Assembly: GCA_963716735.1 (NCBI GenBank)
Contig: OY970321.1
Location: 2,294,001 to 2,358,000, forward strand
Reading direction: 5' to 3'
DNA: 64,000 bases
Origin: VRUE01 sp963716735
GTDB taxonomy: Bacteria > Actinomycetota > Thermoleophilia > Solirubrobacterales > 70-9
Part shown: positions 24,570 through 32,937 of the stretch, one piece after another
Layout of the letters: each line of letters opens with the position of its first letter
How positions within the stretch are numbered: position 1 is the first letter of the stretch
Notes under the pieces: generated by a model
Seen by the model: the letters and a program-made list of their open reading frames with translations, nothing else
The model's database searches: none
What the model was told of the DNA's origin: nothing
Translations under genes and position numbers: made by a program

Positions 24570-25334
24570 ATGGGCCAGCGGATCGACGAGACGGAGCTGC
24601 GGCGTCGGGCGATCGACGGCGTTCGCGCCGAGGTCGAGGCGTTCGGCAGCGCCCCCGATTCGCGGCTGATCCGGGGCGAGGGTCTACTCGCCTCGGTGGC
24701 GCCGGCCACGCCGCAGCGCTCGCTCTTCAACTCGGTGTTCTACGACGATCCGGCGGCGCCGGCGCGCGAGTACGAGGCCCTGGCCGCGAGCTACGACGAC
24801 GCCGGTGTGTGCGCCTGGACCGTCTGGGTCCCCGATGAGGACCGCGGGACCGCGCAGCTGCTCGCCACGCGTGGTCACGTCATGGACGCCGCGCCGCGGG
24901 CGATGGCGATGGATCTGCAGGGGTTGGGGGAGGCGCCCGGCGCGCCGGCCGGGATGGAGATCGGCCCCTGCGAGCCGGCGGTCGCGGCGGAGTTGAACGA
25001 CCGCGCCTACGGCTATGGAGAGGACGGCTTCCGCGCCGCCCTCTCCGGCGCGACGACGATCCGCTGGTACGGCGCTTACGCGGCCGGCGAGCCGGTCTGC
25101 TGTGTCGGCACGCTCGCGGTCGGCGACGATTGCTGCGTTACCGGCGTGGCGACGCCGCCCGAGCACCGCGGGCGCGGGATCGCCACCTGGCTGATGCTGC
25201 GAGCGCTCGCCGCGGCCGGGGAGCAGGGCGCGCTCACCGCCTCGCTGCAGGCGACCAAAGCGGGTGCGCCGATCTACGAACGGCTCGGCTTCGCCGACTT
25301 CGGCTTCATCGAGATGTGGGAGCTGCGGCGATGA
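24570..25334 (+). CDS. GNAT-family N-acetyltransferase
   Basis: A 254-residue protein; the N-terminal ~120 residues look like a degenerate first GNAT domain and the C-terminal half is the active-looking domain, with the acetyl-CoA loop ATPPEHRGRGIATWLM and the final IYERLGFADFGFIEMWEL. The acceptor is unknown. It overlaps the next gene by four bases (ATGA). Confidence 0.85.
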   Translation: MGQRIDETELRRRAIDGVRAEVEAFGSAPDSRLIRGEGLLASVAPATPQRSLFNSVFYDDPAAPAREYEALAASYDDAGVCAWTVWVPDEDRGTAQLLATRGHVMDAAPRAMAMDLQGLGEAPGAPAGMEIGPCEPAVAAELNDRAYGYGEDGFRAALSGATTIRWYGAYAAGEPVCCVGTLAVGDDCCVTGVATPPEHRGRGIATWLMLRALAAAGEQGALTASLQATKAGAPIYERLGFADFGFIEMWELRR

Positions 25335-26632
25335 GCGGTCGGTGGGCTGCGCTCAGGCGTGTTTGGCTCGAGCACCGCCTCGCCGCGCTGGCGCTGGCCG
25401 GCGCTTTGGCGCTCATCCTCGCCGGGGGCGTCGGGATCGCCTACGACAAGCTCAAGCGGCCCGCGGACATTCACAACACCGAGGTTGCTTTCCAGCCCCA
25501 GAAGCCGAAGGTGCAGAAACGCAGAACGGTCAACTGGCCGCTCTACGGCTACGACCGCGCTCGCACCCGCTACCTGCCGGCGAAGGGCGTGCGGCCGCCC
25601 TTCCAGAAAATCTGGCGCTACAAGGACGGGCCGCTGCTCGAGTTCCCGCCGACGGTCGCCGGCGGCAAGCTCTATTTCGTCAACAACAGCGGCTTTGCCA
25701 TCGCGCTCGATGCCGACACCGGCAAGCAGCTCTGGAAGCGGCGGATCGGCCGCCTCAACGCCTCCTCGCCGACCTATTACAAGCACCGCCTCTACATCGT
25801 CAACCTCGTCCCCGGCCACGTCGTCAAGCTCGATGCCCGCACCGGGCGGATTCTCTGGAAACGCTCGCTGCCGACGCGTGCCGAGTCCTCGCCGGTCGTC
25901 GTCGGCCGCAGTCTCTATTTCGGTTGCGAAGACGGCAACCTCTACGCGCTCAGCACGCGCAACGGCAACGTGCGCTGGGCTACCGGCCTCGGTGGCCCGG
26001 TCAAGGCCGCCCCCGCCTACTACGGCGGCGTTCTCTACGTCGGCGACTACGGCGGCTACATGAACGCGGTCGAGGCCAGGAACGGCAAGCTGGTCTGGCA
26101 GAGCGACTCGCTCGGGCAGGGCTTCGGCACCTCGGGCGCTTTCTACTCGACTCCCGCCGTCGCCTTCGGCCGCGTCTACGCCGGCAACAACGACACCCGC
26201 ATCTACAGCTTCGACCGCCACGACGGCACGATCGCCTGGACCTACTCGACCGGCGGCTACGTCTACTCGGGACCAGCCGTCGCCAGAACCAGCCACACCG
26301 GCCCCACCGTCTACATCGGCTCCTTCGACGGCAACATCTACGCGCTCAACGCCAAGGACGGCGTGCCGCGCTGGATCCGCTCCGCCGGCGGCTCCGTGAT
26401 CGGCTCGCTGACCGCCGTCGGCGACATCGTCTACGCCGCCGAGTTCGACGACACCTCGACCACCGGCTTCTCGATGAAGGGCGGCCACCCGGTTTTCAAC
26501 TACCCCCGCGGCACCTACACCGCCGTGGTCTCCGACGGCCACCGCATCTACCTCGTTGGCTACTCGAGCATCACCGCGCTGCAGCCGTTCAAGTACCGAC
26601 GCGGCCTGGCGAACCGGGTGCCGGCCCGCTAA
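25331..26632 (+). CDS. Membrane-anchored PQQ-like beta-propeller protein
   Basis: A 433-residue protein with one N-terminal transmembrane anchor (LAALALAGALALILAGGV) and an external propeller of PQQ/BamB-like repeats. Typical blades are FAIALDADTGKQLWKRRIG, HVVKLDARTGRILWKRSL and IYALNAKDGVPRWIRSAGG. It lacks the ligands of PQQ dehydrogenases as far as can be judged, so it is more likely a scaffold or cell-wall-associated binding protein. Last gene of the operon; palindromic repeats follow. Confidence 0.85.
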   Translation: MSGRWAALRRVWLEHRLAALALAGALALILAGGVGIAYDKLKRPADIHNTEVAFQPQKPKVQKRRTVNWPLYGYDRARTRYLPAKGVRPPFQKIWRYKDGPLLEFPPTVAGGKLYFVNNSGFAIALDADTGKQLWKRRIGRLNASSPTYYKHRLYIVNLVPGHVVKLDARTGRILWKRSLPTRAESSPVVVGRSLYFGCEDGNLYALSTRNGNVRWATGLGGPVKAAPAYYGGVLYVGDYGGYMNAVEARNGKLVWQSDSLGQGFGTSGAFYSTPAVAFGRVYAGNNDTRIYSFDRHDGTIAWTYSTGGYVYSGPAVARTSHTGPTVYIGSFDGNIYALNAKDGVPRWIRSAGGSVIGSLTAVGDIVYAAEFDDTSTTGFSMKGGHPVFNYPRGTYTAVVSDGHRIYLVGYSSITALQPFKYRRGLANRVPAR

Positions 26633-26706
26633 ACGGCTGATTCCACGATCCCCGTCAGTGACCTGTGGCTGCCATCCGGTGGCACCAGGGGAGACTGCTT
26701 GGCAGC

Positions 26707-26750
26707 GCATCCGACATTGACCACACTGGGGTGGGGTCAATGTCGGATGC
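26707..26750. terminator. Perfect 16-bp-stem palindrome
   Basis: The arm GCATCCGACATTGACC at 26707-26722 pairs perfectly with 26735-26750 around a 12-base GT-rich loop. Flanking GGTGGCAC (26678-26685) and GTGCCACC (26753-26760) can extend the structure. It lies between two convergent genes, so a bidirectional terminator is possible, but there is no T-run; it may instead be the end of a mobile repeat. Confidence 0.5.
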
Positions 26751-26773
26751 GTGTGCCACCGAGGGCTCAGGCT

Positions 26774-26858
26774 CCGCGGCGAAGCCGCGCACCAGATTCA
26801 CCCCAGCGCGCAGCGCTGGGGTATCAATTCACGCAGAGGCGCACCCGCCATCCCGTCA
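26774..26858 (+). repeat. Double-hairpin repeat, copy 1
   Basis: Two hairpins in a row: one of CGCGGC/GCCGCG type at 26774-26789 and ACCCCAGCGC/GCGCTGGGGT at 26800-26822, followed by ATCAATTCACGCAG and a tail ending at 26858. The whole 83-base unit recurs, inverted and without visible mismatch, at 28356-28438. A diverged relative with the same two-hairpin layout is at 30010-30068. Confidence 0.8.
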
Positions 26859-26884
26859 TCCCCGCGCAGGATCGGTGGTGGAAT

Positions 26885-27964
26885 CTAGCCGCGTGGGGCG
26901 ATGCCCCCGGGTGGCGGCGGGGGCGCCTTCGGTGGGAATGGTGCGTAGGAGGGGAAGAGGCCGTTGTGGATCTTGTTGCGCAGGACGCCGAGGCTGGCCG
27001 GCCAGTTCTGCAGCCGGTAGGAGCTGGTCGAGCCGAAGTCCTGGTAGTAGATGAGCATCTTGGCGCGGGGGTGGCGTTCCATCCAGATCATCAGCTTGCG
27101 CACGTAGGCCGAGTCGTCGCCGGTCGAGACACCCCACTCGGTGATCGCGAAGGGCTTGCCGGCGAAGCGTTTGTAGAGGCCGTCGAGTGCTTTCCAGTCT
27201 TGGTTGTCGGAGTAGAAATCGGTGCCCGCCCAGTCGACCCAGCGGGAGCCCGGGTAGTAATGACGGGGACGGTTGTGGGGAACCGTCGGCGAGCCGGCGG
27301 GCAGCGGGCTCCAGATCACTTCGACCGGTGCCCTTGGCAGGCCGGCGACGTCGCTTTGCAGCGGTCGCAGGCCGGCTTCGTGCAGGCGGGTATCGATCTG
27401 GGCCCGCTTGCCGCCGCCGTGGACGATCACGTAGATGCGGCGGAAGGCGAGTTTGTACCAGCGGGTGCTGTGTGCGGCGTCGCGCGGCTTTCCCTCGCAG
27501 TCGTATGAGGCATAGACATTGAGGCAGCGGTTGGGCTCGCCCAGCGGCCGGATGTAGGCACGCATGTCCTTCGACCAGAACAGCTTGTTGAGGCGGATCA
27601 GGTAGTCGTCGCCGCCGCCGGTCGCGATCCCCCGCGGGGTGATCAGCTCGTGGCCGTCGCTGTTGTCGGCGGTGGTGATGTGGAGGACGGGCCGCGCTCG
27701 CGCCTCCTGCCAGCGTTCGATCGACTCGGGAAAGTCAGAGCCCCAGGTGCGGAAGGACTCGATCAGCGCCGGGTGCTTGTGCAGGGCGCTTGAGAACTGG
27801 CCGAAGTCAGCGCTGTCGCCGGTATCGCTGATCCCGAAGAAGACCTTGTTGCCATGCGGGACAAGCGAGCCGGCGGCCCCGCCGGGCAGGGCGCAGAGCA
27901 GGCAGAGCGCGGCCGCGGTGCAGAGCGCGCCGACCATCCTCCCCTTGTCCCGAAAGCGGTTCAT
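26885..27964 (-). CDS. Secreted glycoside-hydrolase-like protein (TIM-barrel, GH26-like)
   Basis: About 359 residues from the ATG at 27964 with a signal peptide (GALCTAAALCLLCALPGGAAG). Mature sequence opens with FFGISDTGDSADFGQF and contains WGSDFPESIERWQEARARPV, MRAYIRPLGEPN and FAITEWGVSTGDDSAYVRKL. The Glu in GEPN and the one in ITEWG stand at the positions of the acid/base and nucleophile of clan-A glycoside hydrolases such as GH26. The C-terminus is a proline-rich tail. Substrate is unknown. The gene lies between two inverted copies of a palindromic repeat, together with the small gene at 28068. Confidence 0.68.
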   Translation of the reverse strand: MNRFRDKGRMVGALCTAAALCLLCALPGGAAGSLVPHGNKVFFGISDTGDSADFGQFSSALHKHPALIESFRTWGSDFPESIERWQEARARPVLHITTADNSDGHELITPRGIATGGGDDYLIRLNKLFWSKDMRAYIRPLGEPNRCLNVYASYDCEGKPRDAAHSTRWYKLAFRRIYVIVHGGGKRAQIDTRLHEAGLRPLQSDVAGLPRAPVEVIWSPLPAGSPTVPHNRPRHYYPGSRWVDWAGTDFYSDNQDWKALDGLYKRFAGKPFAITEWGVSTGDDSAYVRKLMIWMERHPRAKMLIYYQDFGSTSSYRLQNWPASLGVLRNKIHNGLFPSYAPFPPKAPPPPPGGIAPRG

Positions 27965-28067
27965 CGAACGAGCCGGACATAGTGGCAAGCGATGGCGCCC
28001 GGCCATGAAATTCGGCTGGCGCTTTACTTCAGGGTGACGATGACCACGAGCCGGAGGGACGATCCAG

Positions 28068-28304
28068 ATGCCGCTTGACCAGAGCAAAGTGGGGCAGCAC
28101 ATCGCCTCACAGATGGAAGCGATCGAAGCCGACTACGGAGACGACTGCGAGATCGGCGACATCTGCACGATCGTCGAGATCAGGGGCCCGCACGGTTCCC
28201 ACGTGCGGATGCGGAGCACCGCCTCCTCGCCACACTCGACCCTCGGCCTGCTCAAGCTCGCCGAACAGGTGGCGCTGGCCAACTTCGGCAGGGACGACGT
28301 CTAG
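28068..28304 (+). CDS. Small acidic protein of unknown function
   Basis: A 78-residue protein: an acidic helix (VGQHIASQMEAIEADYGDD), a predicted strand pair (GDICTIVEIRGPHGSHVRMR) and a C-terminal helix (LGLLKLAEQVALANFG). It is divergent from the glycoside-hydrolase-like gene. No signal or membrane segment. Family not recognised; coding is supported by a compact, ordered composition and a normal start. Confidence 0.5.
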   Translation: MPLDQSKVGQHIASQMEAIEADYGDDCEIGDICTIVEIRGPHGSHVRMRSTASSPHSTLGLLKLAEQVALANFGRDDV

Positions 28305-28355
28305 GGAGAGCCGCGCGCCCGGGCCTAGACGGCCGATCCTGTCCAGGCGGGGGTA

Positions 28356-28503
28356 GACGGGATGGCGGGTGCGCCTCTGCGTGAATTGATACCCCAGCGC
28401 TGCGCGCTGGGGTGAATCTGGTGCGCGGCTTCGCCGCGCAGAAGCCGGATTGCATTTCCGCCGCTTCGCGACATTCCCGCAGAGGCGCACCCGCCATCCC
28501 GTC
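28356..28503. repeat. MITE-like unit with 26-bp terminal inverted repeats; double-hairpin repeat copy 2
   Basis: The left end (28356-28381, starting GACGGGATGGCGGGTGC) and right end (28478-28503) are perfect 26-bp inverted repeats. Inside are the inverted double-hairpin unit (to 28438) and a 23-base segment (28451-28473) that recurs inverted with one change at 28646-28668. There is no coding sequence. Clear target-site duplication is not visible. Confidence 0.75.
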
Positions 28504-28504
28504 A

Positions 28505-28723
28505 AGTCACCCGAGCTTCGGTCCTCTCCTGAGCACCTGGCTCGGCTCCAGGGTCTCGTCAGCTTGAGAGCCCGGAGATCGCCTGTGAAGGCTGAGTCGT
28601 GCCGGTGATGGCTTAGCGAGGAAGGCTGGCCGTCCTGCAGGCGAATGTCGCGGAGCGGCGGAAATGCATTGCTCCTATGTCAAGTGCACCTCTGAGAGAC
28701 GACGGATTTGCCGGATCTACCTC
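28505..28723. other. Intergenic stretch before the IS110 element
   Basis: No gene is supported. The only recognisable structure is the 28646-28668 segment (TGTCGCGGAGCGGC then GGAAATGCA), an inverted near-copy of 28451-28473. It probably includes the right flank or end of the IS110 insertion. Confidence 0.5.
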
Positions 28724-29761
28724 TCAAGATGAAGAGGGAGAGGGGTCGAGCAGCAACCGATGAAAGCGCCTGGCGAGATGGCGTTTGAGGCAGCGCATGG
28801 CCTCGCGGTTGCTCTTGCCCTCGGCCCGCTTGCGGGCAAGGTAGGTGCGGGTCTCGGGGTCAAGCCGCGATCGGGTGAGCGCAATCACGTGCAGGGCATG
28901 GTTGAGCTGGCGATCGCCACCGCGATGCAGACGATGGCGCTGGGTCCTGCCTGAGGAGGCCGGGATCGGCGCAACACCTGCCATGCGAGCGAACTGGGCA
29001 TCGGAGGCGAAGCGCTCGGCGCCTGCGGTGTGGCCGATCAGGATTGCAGCGCTTAGCGGCCCGCAGCCGGTCTCCTGCAGCAGGGCGGGCCGGTGGGCTC
29101 TGATGAGCTCTGCGATCTCCGCTTCCAGGCGCTTTGCCTCTTGGGCCAATACCGAGACTCGCTCCACCAGCTCGCGCGCCACTCTTGCCCTGACGGACTC
29201 GATTCCTTCCAGGCGCTCTGAGACGGCCCGCAGGCGCCCCGCTCGGTCCAGCGAGCCGGTTGGCAGCTCGGCCTCGAGCTCCGGACAGAGGTCGACGAGG
29301 TGCCAGCGCAGCCGGTTTTGCGCCCTGGTGCGCTCTGCGATCAGGTTTGAGCGGTGATCTGCCAGTAGGCGGATCTCCATCGCGCGCTCATCGAGGAAGG
29401 CAGCGGGGAAGCGCTCGGGGCCTTCGCGCACCACCACCCGGGCGACCGCCAGGGCGTCGATCCGATCTGACTTACCCACCGGTCGCTCTTCACGGCGAGA
29501 GGAGCCCGTAAGGCGCGGGGAGACCCGCACCACCCGCTCCCCGGCGCCCAGCAGCGCTCCCTCGAGGCGCCGAGAGACATGCCGGCAGTCCTCCAGTGCC
29601 CAGATGCGCTCTTCTCCTAACTCCCGCGCCCAGCGCAGGGCCCGCCGGTGCCCTGCCTCCTCGGCTTTGATCTCGAGCTCGCCAAGGAGCTCTCCACTTC
29701 CCGCTCTCACCGCCACCAGCGTGTGGTTGCGCTTGTGAATATCCGCCCCGATCACGATCAT
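28724..29761 (-). CDS. IS110-family transposase (DEDD)
   Basis: A 345-residue IS110-type recombinase. The N-terminal RuvC-like domain shows Asp in IGADIHKRNHTLVAV, Glu in WALEDCRHVSRRLE and the Asp pair in KSDRIDALAVARVV. The C-terminal Tnp_20 domain shows MAGVAPIPASSGRTQRHRL and GGDRQLNHALHVIA, which contains the conserved Ser. I chose the ATG at 29761 (MIVIGADIHK) because the family starts there. The reading frame is intact, so the copy may be active. IS110 enzymes use a bridge RNA encoded in a non-coding end of the element. Confidence 0.93.
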   Translation of the reverse strand: MIVIGADIHKRNHTLVAVRAGSGELLGELEIKAEEAGHRRALRWARELGEERIWALEDCRHVSRRLEGALLGAGERVVRVSPRLTGSSRREERPVGKSDRIDALAVARVVVREGPERFPAAFLDERAMEIRLLADHRSNLIAERTRAQNRLRWHLVDLCPELEAELPTGSLDRAGRLRAVSERLEGIESVRARVARELVERVSVLAQEAKRLEAEIAELIRAHRPALLQETGCGPLSAAILIGHTAGAERFASDAQFARMAGVAPIPASSGRTQRHRLHRGGDRQLNHALHVIALTRSRLDPETRTYLARKRAEGKSNREAMRCLKRHLARRFHRLLLDPSPSSS

Positions 29762-30001
29762 CTGTGCCGTCCCTTCATTTCGTTGCCGTTGAAGCGGACC
29801 TCCGGGGGACAAATTTCAGTGGGGGCGTCGCCACGCTCCTATCAGGTCACTCCGGAGCTCCTCGGGCGGTGGCGGGCGACACAATGCATGGAGGCCAGGC
29901 CCACGGGTCGGCGATCCGATGAGGAGTCAGCCCGCCACCACCGAGGAACCAATCGCTCCGGCCGGACGACACCGCCGGTGGGCGGAGGGTGACACTGAAA
30001 T
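29762..30001 (-). ncRNA. Candidate IS110 bridge-RNA region (5' leader of the transposase)
   Basis: The 240 bases upstream of the transposase have no supported gene. They contain a long imperfect stem (29859-29877 with 29930-29947; TCCTCGG and GGTGGCGGGC strands) enclosing about 50 bases, and an outer inverted repeat ATTTCAGTG (29813-29821) / CACTGAAAT (29993-30001). Location and fold match where IS110-group elements encode their bridge RNA. The donor and target loops are not assigned. Confidence 0.5.
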
Positions 30002-30009
30002 CCGATATC

Positions 30010-30068
30010 GCGCGGCCGCAGGCCGCGCTCCTCATCCACCCCACGCGCTCTGCGCGTGGGGTTCAATT
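30010..30068 (+). repeat. Diverged double-hairpin repeat
   Basis: Hairpin one GCGCGGCC/GGCCGCGC at 30010-30028, then nine bases, then a perfect 11-bp hairpin ACCCCACGCGC/GCGCGTGGGGT at 30038-30062, then TCAATTC. Spacing and the trailing TCAATTC match the repeats at 26774 and 28356, but the stem sequences differ, with compensating changes. Confidence 0.6.
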
Positions 30069-30119
30069 CGACTGCAGGACGGCCAGTCTTCCTCGCCCGG
30101 AGGTCGTGGGATCAACCAT

Positions 30120-30920
30120 CTAGCGCCGCGGCGTCGTCGAGAGAAGCCGGATCTCGTAGTGCTCGCTGTAGTGGGAGCCGCCGCCTCCATTCGTCTCGGC
30201 CTCGGTCTGGGACCAGCGGCTGAGCAGCAGGCCATCGGAGCGCCGCCGCCATTCTTCGCGGCTCGACGTCCCCGACGTGCCGCCTCTCAGCCCGCTCTGC
30301 GAGACCGTGCCGATCGCTTCGAAGTCCTTTCCCCCGACCGAGATCCTTCGCGTTCCGATGACGTGTGTCACGGTCGAGATCGACGATCCCCCCGATCTGC
30401 AGGCGCTCGAGTAGCGGGCGCCCGGCCGCGACGTCTCCGGGCCGGCGGGGCCGTGACAGAGAAACGAGTCCTTCTTTTCTTCGCCGAAGAACTCGTGGAG
30501 CTGGATCAACCGCACCGAGCCGCGGCCATGTCGCCCCGCGCACGCTTCGGCCTCCGTCCAGCGCTCCACCAGCACCTGCCAGCGCTCGCGCTGACCGCAT
30601 CGCCCCGAGCTGATCGTGATCGTCGAGACTCCGCCGTAGTCGTGGGTCGTGCCGAAGCCGGCGCCCTTCACCGACTCGGACCCGCTCGTCGCGTAGCGGT
30701 AGACGCCGAGCGCCGCCTCGTCCACTCTGTCTCCGCGCCGCTCCCCGGATCCGCCCTCGGCGCGAAAGGAGCGGACCGCATCGTTCACCGTCGCCTTGCT
30801 GGCCTCGTCGCTCGGCCGGCTCAGCCAGGCGATCGTCGCCACCGCCGCGACCACCGTCAGGCCGACGGCCACGAGCAGCGCGACCTTGCGACTCCCTCCC
30901 GTTCCCCGCTGGAATACCAC
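30120..30920 (-). CDS. Membrane-anchored protein of unknown function
   Basis: A 266-residue protein with a cytoplasmic basic start, one transmembrane helix (VALLVAVGLTVVAAVATIAWL) and an external domain rich in Ser, Gly and Arg. Four Cys residues (in SGRCGQRE, EACAGR, FLCHG, SSACRSGG) could form two disulfides outside the cell. It lies just downstream of RecQ, same strand, with a 27-base gap. No family recognised. Confidence 0.6.
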   Translation of the reverse strand: MVFQRGTGGSRKVALLVAVGLTVVAAVATIAWLSRPSDEASKATVNDAVRSFRAEGGSGERRGDRVDEAALGVYRYATSGSESVKGAGFGTTHDYGGVSTITISSGRCGQRERWQVLVERWTEAEACAGRHGRGSVRLIQLHEFFGEEKKDSFLCHGPAGPETSRPGARYSSACRSGGSSISTVTHVIGTRRISVGGKDFEAIGTVSQSGLRGGTSGTSSREEWRRRSDGLLLSRWSQTEAETNGGGGSHYSEHYEIRLLSTTPRR

Positions 30921-30947
30921 GGGGTTTATCTTCGCAGCGGCGCTCCC

Positions 30948-32567
30948 TCAGGAGTGTTGAGATTCGCTGATGATCGAGAACACTTCGGGGGAGTGCTTGG
31001 AGATGAAGCTCGGGCCGATGCCTTTGATCGCGAGCAACGCGTCCTCGCTGCCGGGGCGGGTGGCGGCAATTGCCTCCAGGGTGGAGTTGTTGGCAACGGT
31101 GTAGGCGGGCTTGCCGTCGGCGGCGCGAAGGCGCCATTCCTTCAGCCGCTCGAAAAGGGAGACGTCCGCCGGTGAGAGATCGACCGGTGGCGTAGGTGGC
31201 TTTTTGGTGCCGCGGCTGCGGCGCACCGCAATCGTCTCCGGGTCGGGCAGCCAGCCCTGTGGATCGCAGACGTCGCAGCAGCGCTCGAGCGGCCGGCCGG
31301 CCTGGCCGTCGCCGAAATGGTCGAGCACGCTGCGCCGCCGGCAGTGCTCTGAGTAGATGAACGATTTGATCGTCTGGTAGTCGCGCCAACCGCGCTCGTG
31401 GGCGATCGCCAGGTCGGGGTTGCCGGCGCGTTGCTGGTTGAAACGGACCAGTCGCCCGAGGTCGGCCTTCATCGCCAGCAGCACGGCTTTCGCCGGCAGC
31501 CCGTCGCGCCCGGCGCGACCCGCCTCCTGGTAGTAGGCCTCGAGGCTGGTCGGGATCGCCATGTGCCAGACCGAGCGCACGTCGGCCTTGTCGACCCCCA
31601 TACCGAAGGCGTTGGTGGCGACGATCACCTCGACCTCGCCGGCCATGAAGCGGGCCTGGGTGCCGCTGCGGTCCTCGGCCTCCATGCCGGCGTGGTAGCG
31701 GAGCGCGCGCAGGCCGGCTTCGCGCAGCGTCGCGGCGACGTCGTCGGTGTCCTTGCGGGTTCCGCAGTAGACGATCGCCGGACGGTTGGCCGGGTCGGCG
31801 AGGCCGGCCTCGAGCAGCGCCATCCGCCGTGCCTTGGAGCCAGTGCCCTCCAGGCGGACGACGTCGAAGGAGAGGTTTGGCCGGTCGAAGCCGGAGCGGA
31901 CCTGGAGCGGCTCGCGCATCTCGAAGCGCGCGGCGATCTCGCGCGCCACCGCCTCGGTCGCCGTCGCCGTGCAGGCCATCACGGTCGGACGCCCGAGCCG
32001 CTGGGCGATCTCGGGCAGACGCAGGTAGTCGGGACGGAAGTCGTGCCCCCACTCGGAGACGCAGTGGGCCTCGTCGACCGCGAGCAGGTCGATCCGTCGC
32101 TGGTCGATCGCACTGAGGAAGACCGTCGAGCCGAAGCGCTCGGGCGAGCAGTAGACGATCCGCGCCGCGCCGCCGCGCACCTGAGCAAGCGAGTGGCGCA
32201 CCGCCTCTTCGCTCATCCCCGAGGAGATCATCGCCACGGGGTGCCCCGCGGCTGTGAGGCGCTTCCACTGGTCGTTCATCAGCGCGATCAACGGACTGAC
32301 GACGATCGTCAGGTCCTCCGTCGCCAGCCCGGGCAGCTGGTAGCAGAGACTCTTGCCGCCGCCGGTGGGCATCACGATCAAAGAGTCGCGCCCCGCGAGC
32401 GCAGCCTCGACGGCCTCCTTCTGCCCCGGCCGCCATGAGGTGAAGCCAAGCTTGCCCAGCAGCTCGTCGGCCCGACCGGGCGCGGGAGCGGTCATCAATT
32501 CAGCCTGCCCGTCCATAGCGGTCCAGGCTATGCGTTCCTCCGGCGGGCCATCCGCCGACCGAGGCAT
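30948..32567 (-). CDS. recQ: ATP-dependent DNA helicase RecQ
   Basis: A 539-residue RecQ-type 3'-5' helicase. Motif 0 FTSWRPGQKEAV, motif I MPTGGGKSLCYQLP, motif II LAVDEAHCVSEWGHDFRP with the aromatic-rich loop, motif V/VI TNAFGMGVDKADVR and YQEAGRAGRDG. The zinc site uses Cys in SEHCRRRS and CCDVCD. An HRDC-like domain closes the protein (AADGKPAYTVANNSTLEAIA, LLAIKGIG). The full winged-helix part seems short. It acts in recombination and fork repair. An ATG at 32516 is a possible inner start. Confidence 0.93.
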   Translation of the reverse strand: MPRSADGPPEERIAWTAMDGQAELMTAPAPGRADELLGKLGFTSWRPGQKEAVEAALAGRDSLIVMPTGGGKSLCYQLPGLATEDLTIVVSPLIALMNDQWKRLTAAGHPVAMISSGMSEEAVRHSLAQVRGGAARIVYCSPERFGSTVFLSAIDQRRIDLLAVDEAHCVSEWGHDFRPDYLRLPEIAQRLGRPTVMACTATATEAVAREIAARFEMREPLQVRSGFDRPNLSFDVVRLEGTGSKARRMALLEAGLADPANRPAIVYCGTRKDTDDVAATLREAGLRALRYHAGMEAEDRSGTQARFMAGEVEVIVATNAFGMGVDKADVRSVWHMAIPTSLEAYYQEAGRAGRDGLPAKAVLLAMKADLGRLVRFNQQRAGNPDLAIAHERGWRDYQTIKSFIYSEHCRRRSVLDHFGDGQAGRPLERCCDVCDPQGWLPDPETIAVRRSRGTKKPPTPPVDLSPADVSLFERLKEWRLRAADGKPAYTVANNSTLEAIAATRPGSEDALLAIKGIGPSFISKHSPEVFSIISESQHS

Positions 32568-32650
32568 GGCTCCCCATGGGAAAGGCGCAAATTGGTTTCG
32601 ATCCCTGAATGGCGGGAATTAGAAGAGTCTCTCTATCCAAAGGAGGAGTG

Positions 32651-32926
32651 ATGTCCACCCTTGCAGTAATTGCCATAGTCATCGGCGCCCTGATCGTTCT
32701 TGCGATCGCGGTCTCCGCTGCCCGTCGCGCTCGCGATCGCCGGCAGTTTGCCGAGGTGCAGGGTGAGGCGCAACACCAGGACGCACGTCACCATCGCGAA
32801 CAGGCAGAGAACAGTCGCACCGAGGCGGCGATCGCCGAGGAGCGGGCGGAGCGGGCGAAGGTCGAGGCGGAGCTCAACGAGGAGCGCGCCGACCAGCGTG
32901 AGCGGGAGCTTGGCAGGAACAACTAG
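32651..32926 (+). CDS. Small membrane protein with a charged coiled-coil tail
   Basis: A 91-residue protein with a strong AAAGGAGGAG ribosome-binding site. One N-terminal transmembrane helix (LAVIAIVIGALIVLAIAVSA) is followed by about 65 residues of almost pure Glu/Arg/Ala/Gln coiled coil (EQAENSRTEAAIAEERAERA). The next gene starts 11 bases on, so both are co-expressed. Similar small proteins are common in actinobacteria and linked to stress; no defined role. Confidence 0.75.
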   Translation: MSTLAVIAIVIGALIVLAIAVSAARRARDRRQFAEVQGEAQHQDARHHREQAENSRTEAAIAEERAERAKVEAELNEERADQRERELGRNN

Positions 32927-32937
32927 GAGGTAGAACG

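Noticed and set aside
26774..28503. CRISPR array
   Set aside because: There are only two or three copies, in opposite orientations and with unequal spacing, and no cas genes.
30112..32436. 774-codon open frame antisense or out of frame to RecQ
   Set aside because: The product is almost only Arg, Ala, Gly and Pro, and the RecQ frame carries all helicase motifs.
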